DNA of 64,000 bases from Cryptomeria japonica (Eukaryota; Streptophyta; Pinopsida; Cupressales; Cupressaceae), in NCBI RefSeq assembly GCF_030272615.1, contig NC_081406.1, positions 141,268,361 through 141,332,360 of the forward strand. The letters run 5' to 3'. This document shows positions 1 to 11,050 of the stretch, one piece after another. Position numbers and translations under genes: made by a program. The notes below the pieces were generated by a model. The model was not told the DNA's origin and ran no database searches. It saw only the letters and a program-made list of their open reading frames with translations. Numbering within the stretch: the first letter of the stretch is position 1; each line of letters starts with the position of its first letter.

Positions 1-755
1 ACCTATGCCACAATGTTAATGCATGGCATCTCTAGATTCTCTTTGAGATCAAACCTAGATCATCTCGCCCGATCGTTGATCTTTCCTAACCTTGGAACTT
101 GCGTACATTTCTTGGAACTTGTGCTAAGGTAATGTGGTTCAATCTGAGCTGTAGATATTCCTGTCGATCTTTCATTATCATAGATTCTTAACAAACTTCA
201 TGCACGACTTACCAATCATTTAATCAACTCCAGCTCATTAGCTTCCATCATTAAATAATGCTTTTATTCATTCAATGCATTCTGTTACAGCTCGGTTGCA
301 ACTCGGTAAATATGAAACTTTACTCGGTAGACATTTTGTCTTCATTAACCGATAGCGGTAACCTTAGGGTTTACCGACTAGGTTCTTTGCTCGGTAACAT
401 AGTATAGTATTAACCTTACAATCAACAACATATGTAGGATATCAAAACAATCTAAACATCATGATCTCATCATTGTCTAACTTGGTAATAGTTGCCCATT
501 GAATAACTTATTTCTCCCCTTATTCATCACATTCTTTATGTGTCTTTTACCAACATCTTTATACTCATCAAATCATACTTCTTAAGATATGGCACCATCA
601 TATTGAATTAAAAAATCAATTTCTTGACATCAATGACAAAATAATAATATTAAGACAGTGACATCCTTAATCAGTTATATCCATAATCATCAACAACCTT
701 CTCAATATCCTTATTGAAATGCCAACAATCTCTCATTGTAATTGGAATGCCAACA
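1..755 (-). repeat. Copia-type 3' LTR, partial (right end)
   Basis: The block is rich in CCGGT/CGGTA words like the other copia LTRs here and ends in TGCCAACA at 748-755. A polypurine tract follows directly (read on the minus strand), exactly as beside the LTR at 17895. It is therefore the 5' end of a minus-strand 3' LTR whose other end lies left of the window. It does not look closely similar to the LTRs at 2933 and 6938, so it is probably another family. An additional TGCCAACAATCTC-like word at 719-732 suggests a small local duplication. Confidence 0.5.
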
Positions 756-768
756 ATCTCCCCCTTTG
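756..768 (-). other. Polypurine tract of a copia element
   Basis: The minus strand reads CAAAGGGGGAGAT directly next to the LTR terminus TGTTGGCA. The same tract occurs at 17896-17908 and 38250-38261, beside well-defined 3' LTRs. This is the usual plus-strand priming site of a Ty1/copia element. Confidence 0.55.
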
Positions 769-2135
769 TCTGTTATAATGCCAACAATTGATACCTTCAC
801 TTTTCAATGAAACCGGTTGAAATTTCTTTGATGTGCCCTTTTTCGATGGATCTGAGCACTCAGTGAACTTCCTACATGTCATATCAAAATGTTAGTTTCA
901 TTGACACCTTCTATGTCGATGAAACTGATGCCTTCGGTGAGTCCTCCTTGATATCCATTGAAACCATGGTTTGCTCGACACTCACTTGGCATCTGCTCTG
1001 CCACATTACCACTAGACCTTCCACTTGATCAGCTATGTGGTACCTCATGATTTTCTCCCGAGATCCACCTGACCATGACCCCATCCACCACCTTAGCACT
1101 ACCAAATCCACTACTCTTTCGGCTAAACCTCCTCTTTTGCTAGCCATTTTCATATTTTATCAAAACACTAGTTTCATCGACACCTTTCATGTTGATGAAA
1201 CTGATGCCTTCAGTGAGTCCCTTCAATGATCCATCGAAGCCATGGTCTACTCGATATACACCTTGATGATATGCCACCTGTTACCATTTGATTTGCTCTG
1301 TGCTCACCTTGACACCACCTAGCCTGCCAACTCATCAGTCACCAAGTCACAGTTGTTAACAACCGAGCACTTTCATCTTGTGCTATAGTGACCGTCATCT
1401 GATCTTGTACAACCTACTCACTATTTAACTCATCCTTTCACCACAAAATTAAGCCACTCTAAGATGCAGGCACACGCGGGGGCCCACCAACTCCTTTGGC
1501 TTCCATTTGCCAAAATGCCTATAAGCTTTGACATGTAAGATATATGTAGCCTTGCACATAAATAATGAAATGCTCCTCCCTGCGGCCAATGTGGGATAAA
1601 AGGTTCACCTTAGCCCTTTCCCAGTGGGTCCCACCACTTATTTGCCATGTCATAGCGAATAACCATCAAGCACTTTCACATTGTGGTATAGCGACAACCG
1701 TGAGATCAACAGGAACCTACTCGATCTTTAGGAAGCCCGACAGATACATAGGAAAAGTCATAGGACTTAGGAAAAATTAAAAATTATCAGAACCCACCCA
1801 GGCCTAGACATAAAAGGGGGCCCCTCTTGATGACACACAAACCCTTCCGCATAAGTGGAAAATAACAAGCAAAAACCTTTAGAGAAAGAAAGAGACACAT
1901 TGAACGATGAACCTTGAGCCAATTAGCAAAGGATTCAAAATAGACATTATGCATTCGCACATGCTTATTAAAAAATATTACAAAGCCATGACATAAGTAG
2001 GAGAAGCGGTTGAACCTTGAACCAAAATGGTTCAAGGGTTCAAGTTCAAAGCGAATTACAAAAATGTGCTATAGAAGTTTAATTTTTTAAATGCCTACAT
2101 GAAGAAGCAAAAACCCAAAACCTTCAGAATTTTAT
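769..2135. other. Degraded spacer without recognisable coding sequence
   Basis: Apart from a direct duplication (891-1255) I recognise nothing here. A minus-strand 80-codon frame (911-1153) and overlapping plus-strand frames have no family I know. The segment lies between a polypurine tract and a truncated copia gag, so it is probably decayed retroelement DNA. Confidence 0.4.
891..1255. repeat. Direct duplication of about 80 bp, two diverged copies
   Basis: The copies lie at about 891-970 and 1168-1255. Both contain TTTCAT(T/C)GACACC, GATGAAACTGATGCCTTC, GTGAGTCC and GAA(A/G)CCATGGT in the same order, so the repeat period is about 277 bp. The reason for the duplication is unknown. Confidence 0.7.
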
Positions 2136-2862
2136 AGGTCTCAACAAGACTGTCTTCATCATCAACTTCTTTGTTGGATCTAGACTCATAACTGTGACTA
2201 ACATCTTTGTTTTTCCTCATAGGTGGATTAGAAATTGAATCTCTAAATGCATATTTGGATTTCTGAGAACTACCATCATAACCATTTAACTCAAATGGAG
2301 TAAGTTTACCAATGATGGAGTGAAGAGTTACCTTAGTTTTATCAATAGACTTTAGCTCCTGGGCTCTGACTTGGATAGCGTAGACTAGTAGAAGATTTCT
2401 CAGCCCCTTACTAACCACTATGATATCCTCCACTTTACCAATATCACTCTTGATCTCACAGACTATCTCCTTGATCCTTTGACCATACTATTGAATATTC
2501 TCACCTTTAGCCATCTGCATGTCATCAAATTTACCTCTTAGACTCTCTTCTTTGGCAATCTTCACATGCTCATCACCGCTATAGATATCCTCAAGTTTCT
2601 TTCACACATCATAAGAAGTCTCAAGACCATGAACATCAACATACTCCGAATCAAACAAAGAACCGATAATGACCTCCAATGCTTGATTATTCTCTTGTTG
2701 CTCTTTATTTTGATTATCAAACAGAATCCCACTAGGTGTAGTATATTTTGTAACAACATGTTCCCAATATTGACTTGCTAAACTCTTGATATAGATTTTC
2801 ATCCTATCACTCCATATTTTGTAGTTTTCCCTATTAAGCTTGAGACCTTCTTTCTTCATCAT
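2136..2862 (-). pseudogene. Copia gag fragment (copy 1b)
   Basis: Open stretches on the minus strand (2602-2862, then 2136-2433) encode the N-terminal part of a Ty1/copia Gag, including the pattern NYKIWSDRMKIYI typical of the retrotransposon Gag domain, followed by helical Gag sequence. Frame breaks between the pieces show it is dead. The same protein is encoded by the copy at 5611-6880. The homology stops near 2136, after the acidic EVDDEDSLVE stretch, just before the zinc knuckle would begin. The start lies directly downstream of the primer-binding site at 2919-2932, as expected for gag. Confidence 0.75.
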
Positions 2863-2918
2863 TTTCTTCTAGATCTTTACCTCAAGTTGTTAGGCTTAGA
2901 CACTAGAGGACCTTAAAT

Positions 2919-2932
2919 GCTCTAATACCAAT
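2919..2932 (-). other. tRNA primer-binding site (copy 1b)
   Basis: The minus strand reads ATTGGTATTAGAGC, one base off the common copia primer-binding site complementary to initiator methionine tRNA (TGGTATCAGAGC). It abuts the LTR that starts at 2933. Confidence 0.8.
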
Positions 2933-4292
2933 TGATGATATGATGAATCAATATGGATCTTGACAACTACTGAGATGGGGAGTGAATCAGTAGATAGAAA
3001 ACTGACTTAACTTTCACCAAATTCAAAAATAATCTCACAAGTCAATCACTGAACTAATTGGTTCAAACACTGAGTAATAAACTGCAATAGCATTGTCAAG
3101 AATACCGGTTGACTAACATATCAAAATATCAGTATAACAGCTCTAAAACTCCTAAACCATTTAACTAAAACATCAAAATACTTTACTAACAATAGTAAAA
3201 GCATATTTCAAATTATTGCTCGTCATTTTAACATAACGAAGTGGATTTAACAGTTAAGAAAATTAACCATATCAAACATAACCAAAAAAACCATTCACCA
3301 CTTGACACAATTATTTTTGACATGGAAACCCAAATGGGAATAATCATAGTGGGGATGAATACCCACATGTATTTTGAACTCTTCTAAAGTTTGCCCTGTT
3401 AGGAGCCAAGCCTGTTAAAGTTTACAAAATGTCATGTTAGGAACATATCATGTTATGGACCACTCGGTTAAGGGATTGACTATAATGCCCTATTAGAAGC
3501 AATACCCTCTTAGGAGTAACCTCAATAGAGGATTTGAAATCCAAGATAATGGATCACCTGGTTATAGGATTTAGAAAGCACTAAGCCTATTAAACCTTAC
3601 CTGATTAAGGGATTTAACTATTGTAATTGTTAGAGAACAACAGGGATTTGCTAATCTGGTAAATAGCACTAGTCTGCCTGATCAGATAATTTTCATGCTC
3701 CTATCTACCTTCACACATACTACAGATCCTCCTTCTAGTTTGGCAATCAATCACACTGACACTTAACCAAAATTACCAACACTACAAAAAAACAACTCAT
3801 CGACCTTATAAGAAAAACAATAGGTTGGTAACACATCACAAACCTAAGATCTCATAGAGATTACAAACAAATCGGTTCAAGTATGATCATTGGATTACAT
3901 AGCAATCATTGTACATTGTACAAGACAACCTTGACAGCTCCTTGATCACTGCTTCATCGATTCCTATAACTCATCACATGGTTTCCACTTCATGCAATGT
4001 ATTCACTCATTCCCAAGATAAAACAATTATCTCTACATGCCAAAAATCACTTGAAACTTATCACATACAACATACATACGTGACATAATCATTACCGATT
4101 CACCAAGCTCCATCGGTTAGGGTTTGGCACATCAACAGGTAGGGTTACCAGTTGATCTCACTACTTCTAAAGTAATACCAGTTTCCTTCACTTACTCAAC
4201 TACCAGTTACAAAACAACATCATTACCAGTTATAATTGACATCAATTACAACACAATAGGTCATCAATGCAATCTTCAATCAAATGCCAACA
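2933..4292 (-). repeat. Copia LTR A (5' LTR of copy 1b)
   Basis: This 1360-bp LTR begins TGATGATATGATGAATC and ends AAATGCCAACA on the plus strand, with terminal TG/CA. It aligns over its whole length with LTR B at 6938-8358 (roughly 75-85% by eye). Shared landmarks include GAATCAGTAGATAGAAAA near the left end, CCATCGGTTAGGGTT near 4110 and ATCAATGCAATCTTC near the right end. A primer-binding site and gag lie to its left, so it is a 5' LTR on the minus strand, although it also abuts the integrase of copy 1a on its right. Confidence 0.8.
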
Positions 4293-5040
4293 AAAATATG
4301 CCTTCATCACTCTTGGCATGAAACTTACCAACATAATCACCTCTTTTGATAAAACATTTGCCACCAAAAAATTTAAATTAATTGACATTAGGTGATCTAC
4401 CATACCGATACTTATAGGGAGTTTTATCCTTACCTCTTTTAACTAGTATTCAGTTCATTGTGTAAACAACTATGTTGTCGGCTTCTCTCCAAAATGTCTT
4501 ATCTACATCTCCTTGAATTAGCATACTCCTAACAGGTTCAACAACTGACCAGATGTTCCTTTCTACAATATTGTTCTGCTATGGTATCCTAGGTGCAAAA
4601 AGATACCTCTTAATTCTATTATCTTCACAGTATCTAGTGAATTCCTCTGAAGTAAATTCACCACCTTGATCAGTTCTTAAGCATTTTATCTTCTTTCCAA
4701 TTTCATTTTCAACTAAGGCTTTGAATGCCTTAAACTTTCTAAATGCTTATGTCTTTTCTTCCAAGAATGTGACCCACATCATCCTTGAGCAGTCATCGAT
4801 AAATATCATGAAGTACCAATCACTTTGAATACTCCTAGTCCTCATTGGTCCACAAAGGTCAGTATGAACCAAATCTAGCAAATGTTCAGCTAAGAAATAT
4901 TTTCTCTTGAAGGTTGAGGATTTCATTTTCCCTAACTAATATTCCTTGCACAAAGCATTCACCAGTTTCTCCAACCATGGAAAACCTCTTACTGATTTGG
5001 AGTTACTGACTTTTACAATGCCATCAAAATTTACATGACC
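4293..5040 (-). pseudogene. Copia integrase, truncated (copy 1a)
   Basis: Minus-strand translation shows the integrase core of a copia Pol: HTDLCGP with the first catalytic Asp, FMIFIDDCSRMMWVTFL, then TDQGGEFTS with the second Asp and NNIVERN with the Glu. The C-terminal part contains GGKCFIKRGDYVGKF and ends at SDEGIF, exactly where LTR A begins at 4292. In-frame stops make it non-functional. Reverse transcriptase and RNase H, which should follow to the left, are missing, either displaced by insertion of copy 1b or lost by recombination between LTRs. Confidence 0.8.
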
Positions 5041-5463
5041 TAATCTCTGATGTCAAAGCCAACTATCTTCTACTTTTACAATTAAACAATTGATGAATTT
5101 AGAGCTTAAATGGAACAAGTTACCTATGGTTTGTTTGCCGATTGCAATCAATTCACCTTTGCTTCCATAAATCTTATAGACTCCATTATTGAATTCCAGT
5201 GGGTAACCTTTGTCATTGAGTTGAGAAACACTCAAAAGATTGTGTTTCAGTCCTTCAACCTAGTAGACATCATCTACACTGCTTTTACCATTCAAAGAGA
5301 TGGATCCTTTTCCTTTCACCATGCAGGGTGAGTCATTCCCAAATCTCACAACACCTCCATTAAACTCCCTCAAAGCAATAAACCTACTCTGGTCACCGGT
5401 CATGTGGTGTGAACAACCACTGTCTATAATCCAGTCATCAAAACTATCCATGTGAGAGACCAA
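5041..5463 (-). pseudogene. Copia protease and pre-integrase region (copy 1a)
   Basis: Two minus-strand frames (5260-5463 and 5053-5235) encode the copia protease active-site region, WIIDSGCSHHMTGD, then FGNDSPCMVKGKG and the pre-integrase segment with GNLFHLSS and ESWL-like ends. The catalytic Asp of IDSG is present. A frame break near 5240-5260 separates the two pieces. The order gag, protease, integrase on the minus strand is the standard copia order. Confidence 0.8.
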
Positions 5464-5610
5464 TGCCTTCTAATATGATATCTCTTCTTTAATAGAAATA
5501 AAGACAATGTCCTCATTTACATCTTCCTTAGATTCTACATTTGTAATTCCTCCGTCTACTGCAATAAGACAATCTCTTTTACCTTTGCCTTTATACTTCT
5601 TATACTCCTC

Positions 5611-6880
5611 TCATTTTTTCTCATTATCGCCATTAGGACAGTTAGCAACAATATGTCCAATCTGGTTACATGCAAAACAATTCAATGGTAATTTTCCTCT
5701 ATACTTACCAGTACCTTTGGGTAACCTCTTGGCCAACAATGCTTCAAGCTCAATCAGACTACCTTCATCATCTACCTCTCTAATGGATCTAGACTCGTGA
5801 CTGTAGCTCACTTCTCTACTTTTCCTTACCTATGGGGTAGAAACTGAGGCTCTAAATGCAGATTTTGATCTTTGAACACTTCCATCAAAACCATTTAATT
5901 CAAATGCAGTTAATTTACCAATGATGGATTCAAGAGTTACCTTTGTTTTATCAATAGACTTGAGTTTCTGAATGGCTGCAACTCAGATAGCATAGACCGA
6001 TAGAAGGGTTCCCAACACCTTACTAACCACTATGGTATCCTCCACTATACCTCCAACACTTTTGATCTCTCCAACTATCTCCTTGATCCTCTAACCATAC
6101 TGTTAAATTTTTTCTCCTTCAGCCATCCGCATATCATCAAATTTACCTCTCAGACTCTCTTCTTTGGCAATCTCAACATTCTCATCACCGCTATAGATAT
6201 CTTCTAGTTTCTTCCATACTTCATATGTAGTCTCCAATCCATGAACATCATTTCCTTTCATACGGCTTAAACAAGAACACCCAAATACTTTTTTGAAGAA
6301 AGTACATTGTTTGTAAAATACAAAATTTCATTTCTTTGTATGAAGGAAGAGGATTGAGAATAATCCATCCTTTCCTACAATAAGAAGGAAAAAAAACTTC
6401 ATAGTGATAATTCTCAAATTTTGAGTTGGCTCATTCTTATGCAAAATAAATCGCTATAGGCCTTTTGAATGATCTTTTATCCTATTCATGGTATAAATCA
6501 CCTAGAGAACAACTAGTATGGATGATCAATAGGAATTATCTTGTCGAGATCTCAATAGATGAATAAATCTAAACCTCATATTGTCATTTCACCCCGATGA
6601 TTTTTTGAATACTCAGAAGGTTTTATGGGTTATAACCTTCCCAACATACTCTGAATCGGACAAGGAACTGATAATGGCCTCCAATGCTTGATTGTTCTAC
6701 TGTTGCTCCTACTTTTGATCATCTATCAGAATCCCTCTAGGCAAGTTATATTTAGTGACAACATGTTCCCAATATTGACTACCTAAGCTCTTGATATAGA
6801 TCTTCATCCTATCACTCTAGATTTTGTAGTTTTCCCTATTAAACTTTGGACATTCTTTCTTCATCATGTTCTCCTAGATC
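5611..6880 (-). pseudogene. Copia gag with internal insertion (copy 1a)
   Basis: The N-terminal Gag part lies at about 6644-6880 and the middle part at 5812-6250. The zinc knuckle CFACNQIGHIVANC lies at 5611-5811. The frame is closed by stops and interrupted by a 393-bp insertion at 6251-6643, identified by comparison with the uninterrupted gag at 2602-2862. The primer-binding site is just upstream at 6924. The knuckle would bind element RNA in the virus-like particle, as known for copia Gags. Confidence 0.75.
6251..6643 (-). other. 393-bp foreign insertion in gag, possibly organellar group II intron DNA
   Basis: The flanking gag sequence reads ATGAACATCA then ACATACTC in the paralogue at 2634-2655, but here the two halves are separated by about 393 bp unlike anything else in the window. 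On the minus strand the insert ends in TTAAGCCGTATGAAAGGAAA. That resembles the start of group II intron domain V as seen in plastid introns (AGC followed by CGTATG). The style is also organelle-like, with long T runs and no CCGGT words. I infer a plastid or mitochondrial fragment; the source intron is not identified. Confidence 0.4.
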
Positions 6881-6923
6881 TTTTCCTCAAGCTATTAGGC
6901 TTAAACACAAGAGGACATGAAAT

Positions 6924-6937
6924 GCTCTAATACCAAT
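6924..6937 (-). other. tRNA primer-binding site (copy 1a)
   Basis: The minus strand reads AATTGGTATTAGAGC next to the LTR that starts at 6938. It carries the same one-base variant of the initiator-methionine tRNA complement as at 2919-2932, which supports one family for copies 1a and 1b. Confidence 0.8.
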
Positions 6938-8358
6938 TGATAATATGATGAAACTATAAGGATCCAGTCAACTACTAAGAGGGAGGGTTGAATCAGTAGA
7001 TAGAAAATAAACTAAACTTTCACCAAACAAAATTTCAACTCAGAATCCAATCACTAAACTAACCGGTTTAGTCACTATATCCAAAACTACAACTAAACTA
7101 TCAAACTTTACCGATTGACCAAAACATCAAAGATACAATGCAATAGATCTAAAACTCACATACCATTTAACCAAAACATTAAACCACTTCACTAATATCA
7201 GTAATAGCTCATTTCAGATCACTTTTGGTCATCTAAACATATCTAAGTGGATTTACTAGTTAATCATATCAACCGTATCAAAAACACATCCACAAAATCA
7301 TTCACCACTTGACACAATGATTTTTCACGTGGAAACCCAAATGGAAAAACCATGGTGGGGATGAATACCCACAAGTATTTTGAACTCTTATAAAGTTCAC
7401 CCTATTAGGAGCCAATCCTTATTAGAAGCTTATACAATAATATCCTATTAAGAATAGATCCGATTAAAGACCACCTAGTTAAGGGATTGACTATAGTACC
7501 CTATTAAAGGCAATACCCTGTTAGAGATAACCTCATTAGAAGATTTCAAATCCAATCTAAAGGATCACCTGGTTAGAGGATTTAAACAAGAAGCCTGTTA
7601 AAGCTTACCCAGTTAGGGAATTTAACTGTTGTAATGGGTAGAGAACAATAGATTCTTTTTCTGATCTGGAAATAGCGCTTCCTTTCATAATCAAATCCTT
7701 TTCTGCTCCTATCTGCCTTCACAACATTCTATAGACACTCCTTCTAGCTTGGAAAAAATCATACTACCACACTTAGCCAAATTGCCAACACAATTACAAA
7801 ACACCTCATCGACCTTATAAGAAAATACAATAGGTCAATAACACAACACATGAAACCCTACAAACCTCATAGAGATTACAAACATATAGGTTCAATATTA
7901 ACCATTGGATTACATAGCAATCAACTATACATTATTCTAGACAACTTCAACCGCTCCTAGATCACCGCACATTGGATCTTGCAGCTCATCACACGTTTTT
8001 CACTTCATTCTATGCATTTGATCATTCCCAAGATAAACAGTTATCTTCACGTGCCAAATCCACTTTGAAATTCATCACACACATCATGCTTGTGTGGTAT
8101 CTTCATCTTTGATCATCATTCGATAATAGATCATCACAATTGATTCTCCAAGCTCCATCGGTTAGGGTTCATCTTATCAATTGGTTAGGGTTACCGGTTG
8201 ATCACTCTGGTTCAATAACAATATCAGTTGCCTCATTGCTTTACTACTGATTGCATTACTACATCATTACCGGTTACAATACAAGTTCATTACCGGTTAC
8301 TATTGACATCGATGACAACACTATACTTCATCAATGCAATCTTCATGCAATGCCAACA
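6938..8358 (-). repeat. Copia LTR B (5' LTR of copy 1a)
   Basis: This 1421-bp LTR begins TGATAATATGATGAAAC and ends CATGCAATGCCAACA on the plus strand. It is the paralogue of LTR A. The primer-binding site and gag follow to its left, so it is the 5' LTR of copy 1a. The AGAGGGAGGGTTGAATCAG stretch at about 6980-6998 is the degenerate form of the U5 motif seen in the other copia LTRs. The 5 bases after 8358 (CATAT) are the only candidate target duplication; no partner was found. Confidence 0.8.
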
Positions 8359-10180
8359 CATATTACATTGATGACATGGTTTTTTGAATATTTAATGAAG
8401 GATCCCATTGGAGCCACAACATGGGCTATGTTTGTGGAGTAGGGCTCTCAATAGTAGAAAAAACTATGGTGAATAGGAGAAGGCTTATGAAGTGGTAACC
8501 TCATTCCAACCATAGTAGAAGTCAAAGGTAATGTAACCCAGATACATTTTGGGTTTCTTATTTTATTCTTCAGAGCTCTAATATTATTAATATTTTTCTT
8601 TATTATGGTGAAGTATATCATCCACTCAAATTTATATAACTTGCATCAATTTTCTAAGGGCCCAGATGATCCAATCTATAGAACATCCATCATATTTAAA
8701 TCTTTCCTAGAATAGTTCAAGTTTGATTGAATCAATTTTTTTAAGGTTGTTGTTTTTATCTTTTGACTTTTGGAGTATTCCATGGAAAACTAGTAAACTC
8801 TAGCTATCCTATATTATGTTTGTTTGAGACAAAATATGCTACAAGATTTTTGTAGTTTCAAGCTTGATTGAATCAATTTTTCTATGGTTGTTATATTTTT
8901 TACTTTTGGAACATTCCATGGAAAAAGTTTGAGACAAAATATGCTATAAGATGAAATAGAATCTCATATGGGAGGGGATAAAAAATTTCCTCACCTACTT
9001 CCTAAAATTGTGCTTCTATATATCATTTATCTATGGTTTTTTAAATTCTTCTCAATAACTTTCTATATTTACCTAAATAATTCAAAAAATATTATTCTTT
9101 ATTGCAAAGACCACCAACTTTCTAAAACTTTCCCATATAAAGAAATAATTATGCTACAAGATAATATGAATATTGTGCAAGAAAATAGGAACCCCTGCTT
9201 TTTAGATATTAGATTTAAGAAAATCTTTGAGGTTGGGCTAACAGTTTCCCTCACCTAATTGAGCTCCATCATGTCATTCATCTATAATTTTTAAAATGTC
9301 TCTCCATATTTATTTAGATTTAGCTAAATAATTATAAATTTAATATTCTTTGATAGTAAAAATGACTATTAGAGCACCAAGTTCTTAAAACTTTAGAACT
9401 TAAAATTTAAAGCTTACCCATTATTAGAAAACCTATCCAACCCATGTCTATAAAAACCCCATAGAATTCCTAACAACTATTGGAATATTTTAGAAAAATC
9501 TCTTTCATGACAATACAACTTAGTAAAAAGTACATCTATCTCCATACTTTAGAACTTTTAAAACTTTTAAATTTTGCATGGTCAATTTTCTAATTATATT
9601 TGTTCATTATATTTTTATTATCTTCTCAATCTCATACAACTAAATTATTGTTATTGCTTATTACTTTAGAATTGTGACTCTTTTGATAATTGCTTATTAG
9701 CTCATACTTACTCTAGTTCAAATTCATACATCCTTCCTTCCTTCCTATTGGTACATAGATTTATCAATTTTTCATTAGATATATATTTAAGAGTTCTTCA
9801 CATGCCCAAAGAGTAATAAAAATATCCTAATAATTAGATAAGTTGTTATGAATGAACAACTTTTCTCATCTTTAGGGAGGGACAATTCCCTTGTATAATA
9901 AATTTTTTAAAATTATTTGGATACATTTTGACAAGAAAGTTGGAAATACGAATGTCATTTGGACACACAATGTCAATTATTAAAATGTAAAATGGTGTAG
10001 TTGTAGATATTGAGAAAAGATTAAGAATTTTCTTATGGAAGATAAATTTAGACATGAAAGATAAAATATCTTTGATCTCCTTAGAGAAATTTGTAAGAAT
10101 AAATGAGGAGAGGGAACATGTATTCATAATTTAGGAGTGAGTAATATTTCTAATGTAGCTAGACTAGTAGGGAAAACTAA
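8359..10180. other. AT-rich intergenic DNA, no gene recognised
   Basis: Frames at 8968-9258 (+) and 9846-10127 (-) are short, made of AT-rich codons and have no recognisable motif, so I do not call them genes. The only structure seen is the local duplication at 8714-8952. Confidence 0.5.
8714..8952. repeat. Local direct duplication, two copies
   Basis: GTTCAAGTTTGATTGAATCAA through TTCCATGGAAAA at 8716-8789 recurs as GTTTCAAGCTTGATTGAATCAA through TTCCATGGAAAA at 8854-8925. The adjoining GTTTGAGACAAAATATGCTA recurs at 8822 and 8928. The copies are about 106-140 bp apart, with small gaps between them. Confidence 0.7.
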
Positions 10181-11050
10181 TGCAGGATCACCAGTCTAGT
10201 TCTTACCGGTTGAGGCAGTTTTTAGTGGAATTTCTTGAGATAGTGGTATTTCTTCTTGTTTGAGTGTTTAGCGTTGTGGTTTTGGGTTTATTCCCTTGTG
10301 TTTCTTGTCTTTATCATGTTTAAGTTTCATGGCATTTGGATTTAATCCTAGTGAGTTATCGATTCCAGTATTGGCCCAACTGATATGATCTTACCTATTA
10401 TTTTTGTAGTGTGTTGAGCGAAGTTGGATCGGGTTGCAATTGATCTTTGTGGCTTGCGGATAATTGATTTATGTTTCTTGTGTCATATATGATGTTCTTG
10501 GAGGACCGCACATTGTCTTATGCATTTTGGAGTTGTTCTTAGTGATTTGAGCCAACATGTTACCGTTGCATGTTTCATGAACCAGTTGGTCTTTGGGTCG
10601 ACTTGCTTAAGTTATTATTTGTGGATGGTATAAATGGAGGTTTGAAAATCATTTGAGAGAATATAAGATAGAAGATAGAAGATAGAAGATAGAAGACAGA
10701 GTTTAGAGATCGAGTGAAGATGTAGATTCGGTGAGATTATGATCTAGTGGACTGAGGCCGGAAAGGCTGACGTCCAGATTGGGATAGAACTGACAGACTT
10801 TTTCCAGAGGCCGATTTGATGTGGATGATCTGCGGATCTTATAATTGTACTGTAAGCATTATGTGTATCCTGGACTATGATCCAACATGTGGCATGTGTA
10901 ATTCTTCAGACTGTAATAAGAATTGTTCATATTATTTACCGGTTATGTATTATGTGTTGTTACCCGTTGTTCTTTCTGCTATTTCTGGCATTATGTTACT
11001 GGTTACCGGTTACTAATATGTTTTGCATGGTGTTTATGTTAGGCTGCAAG
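10181..11050. other. CCGGT-rich spacer, possibly LTR-derived
   Basis: The word content (TTACCGGTT at 10203, 10938 and 11003, GACTTGCTTAAG, TTTGGGTCG) resembles the copia LTRs of the window. I could not find paired termini, a primer-binding site or a target duplication. It could be a decayed solo LTR. The short frames inside it are not convincing genes. Confidence 0.3.
10666..10700. repeat. 7-bp tandem repeat (AGATAGA)n
   Basis: About five units of AGATAGA stand in tandem, the last one altered (AGACAGA). This is a simple minisatellite without evident function. Confidence 0.9.

Noticed and set aside
8968-9258. 96-codon ORF in AT-rich spacer
   Set aside because: Composition follows the local AT bias; no motif, promoter or neighbour supports a gene.
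10181-11050. Complete solo LTR
   Set aside because: Word content is LTR-like but no TG/CA termini with a target duplication could be located.
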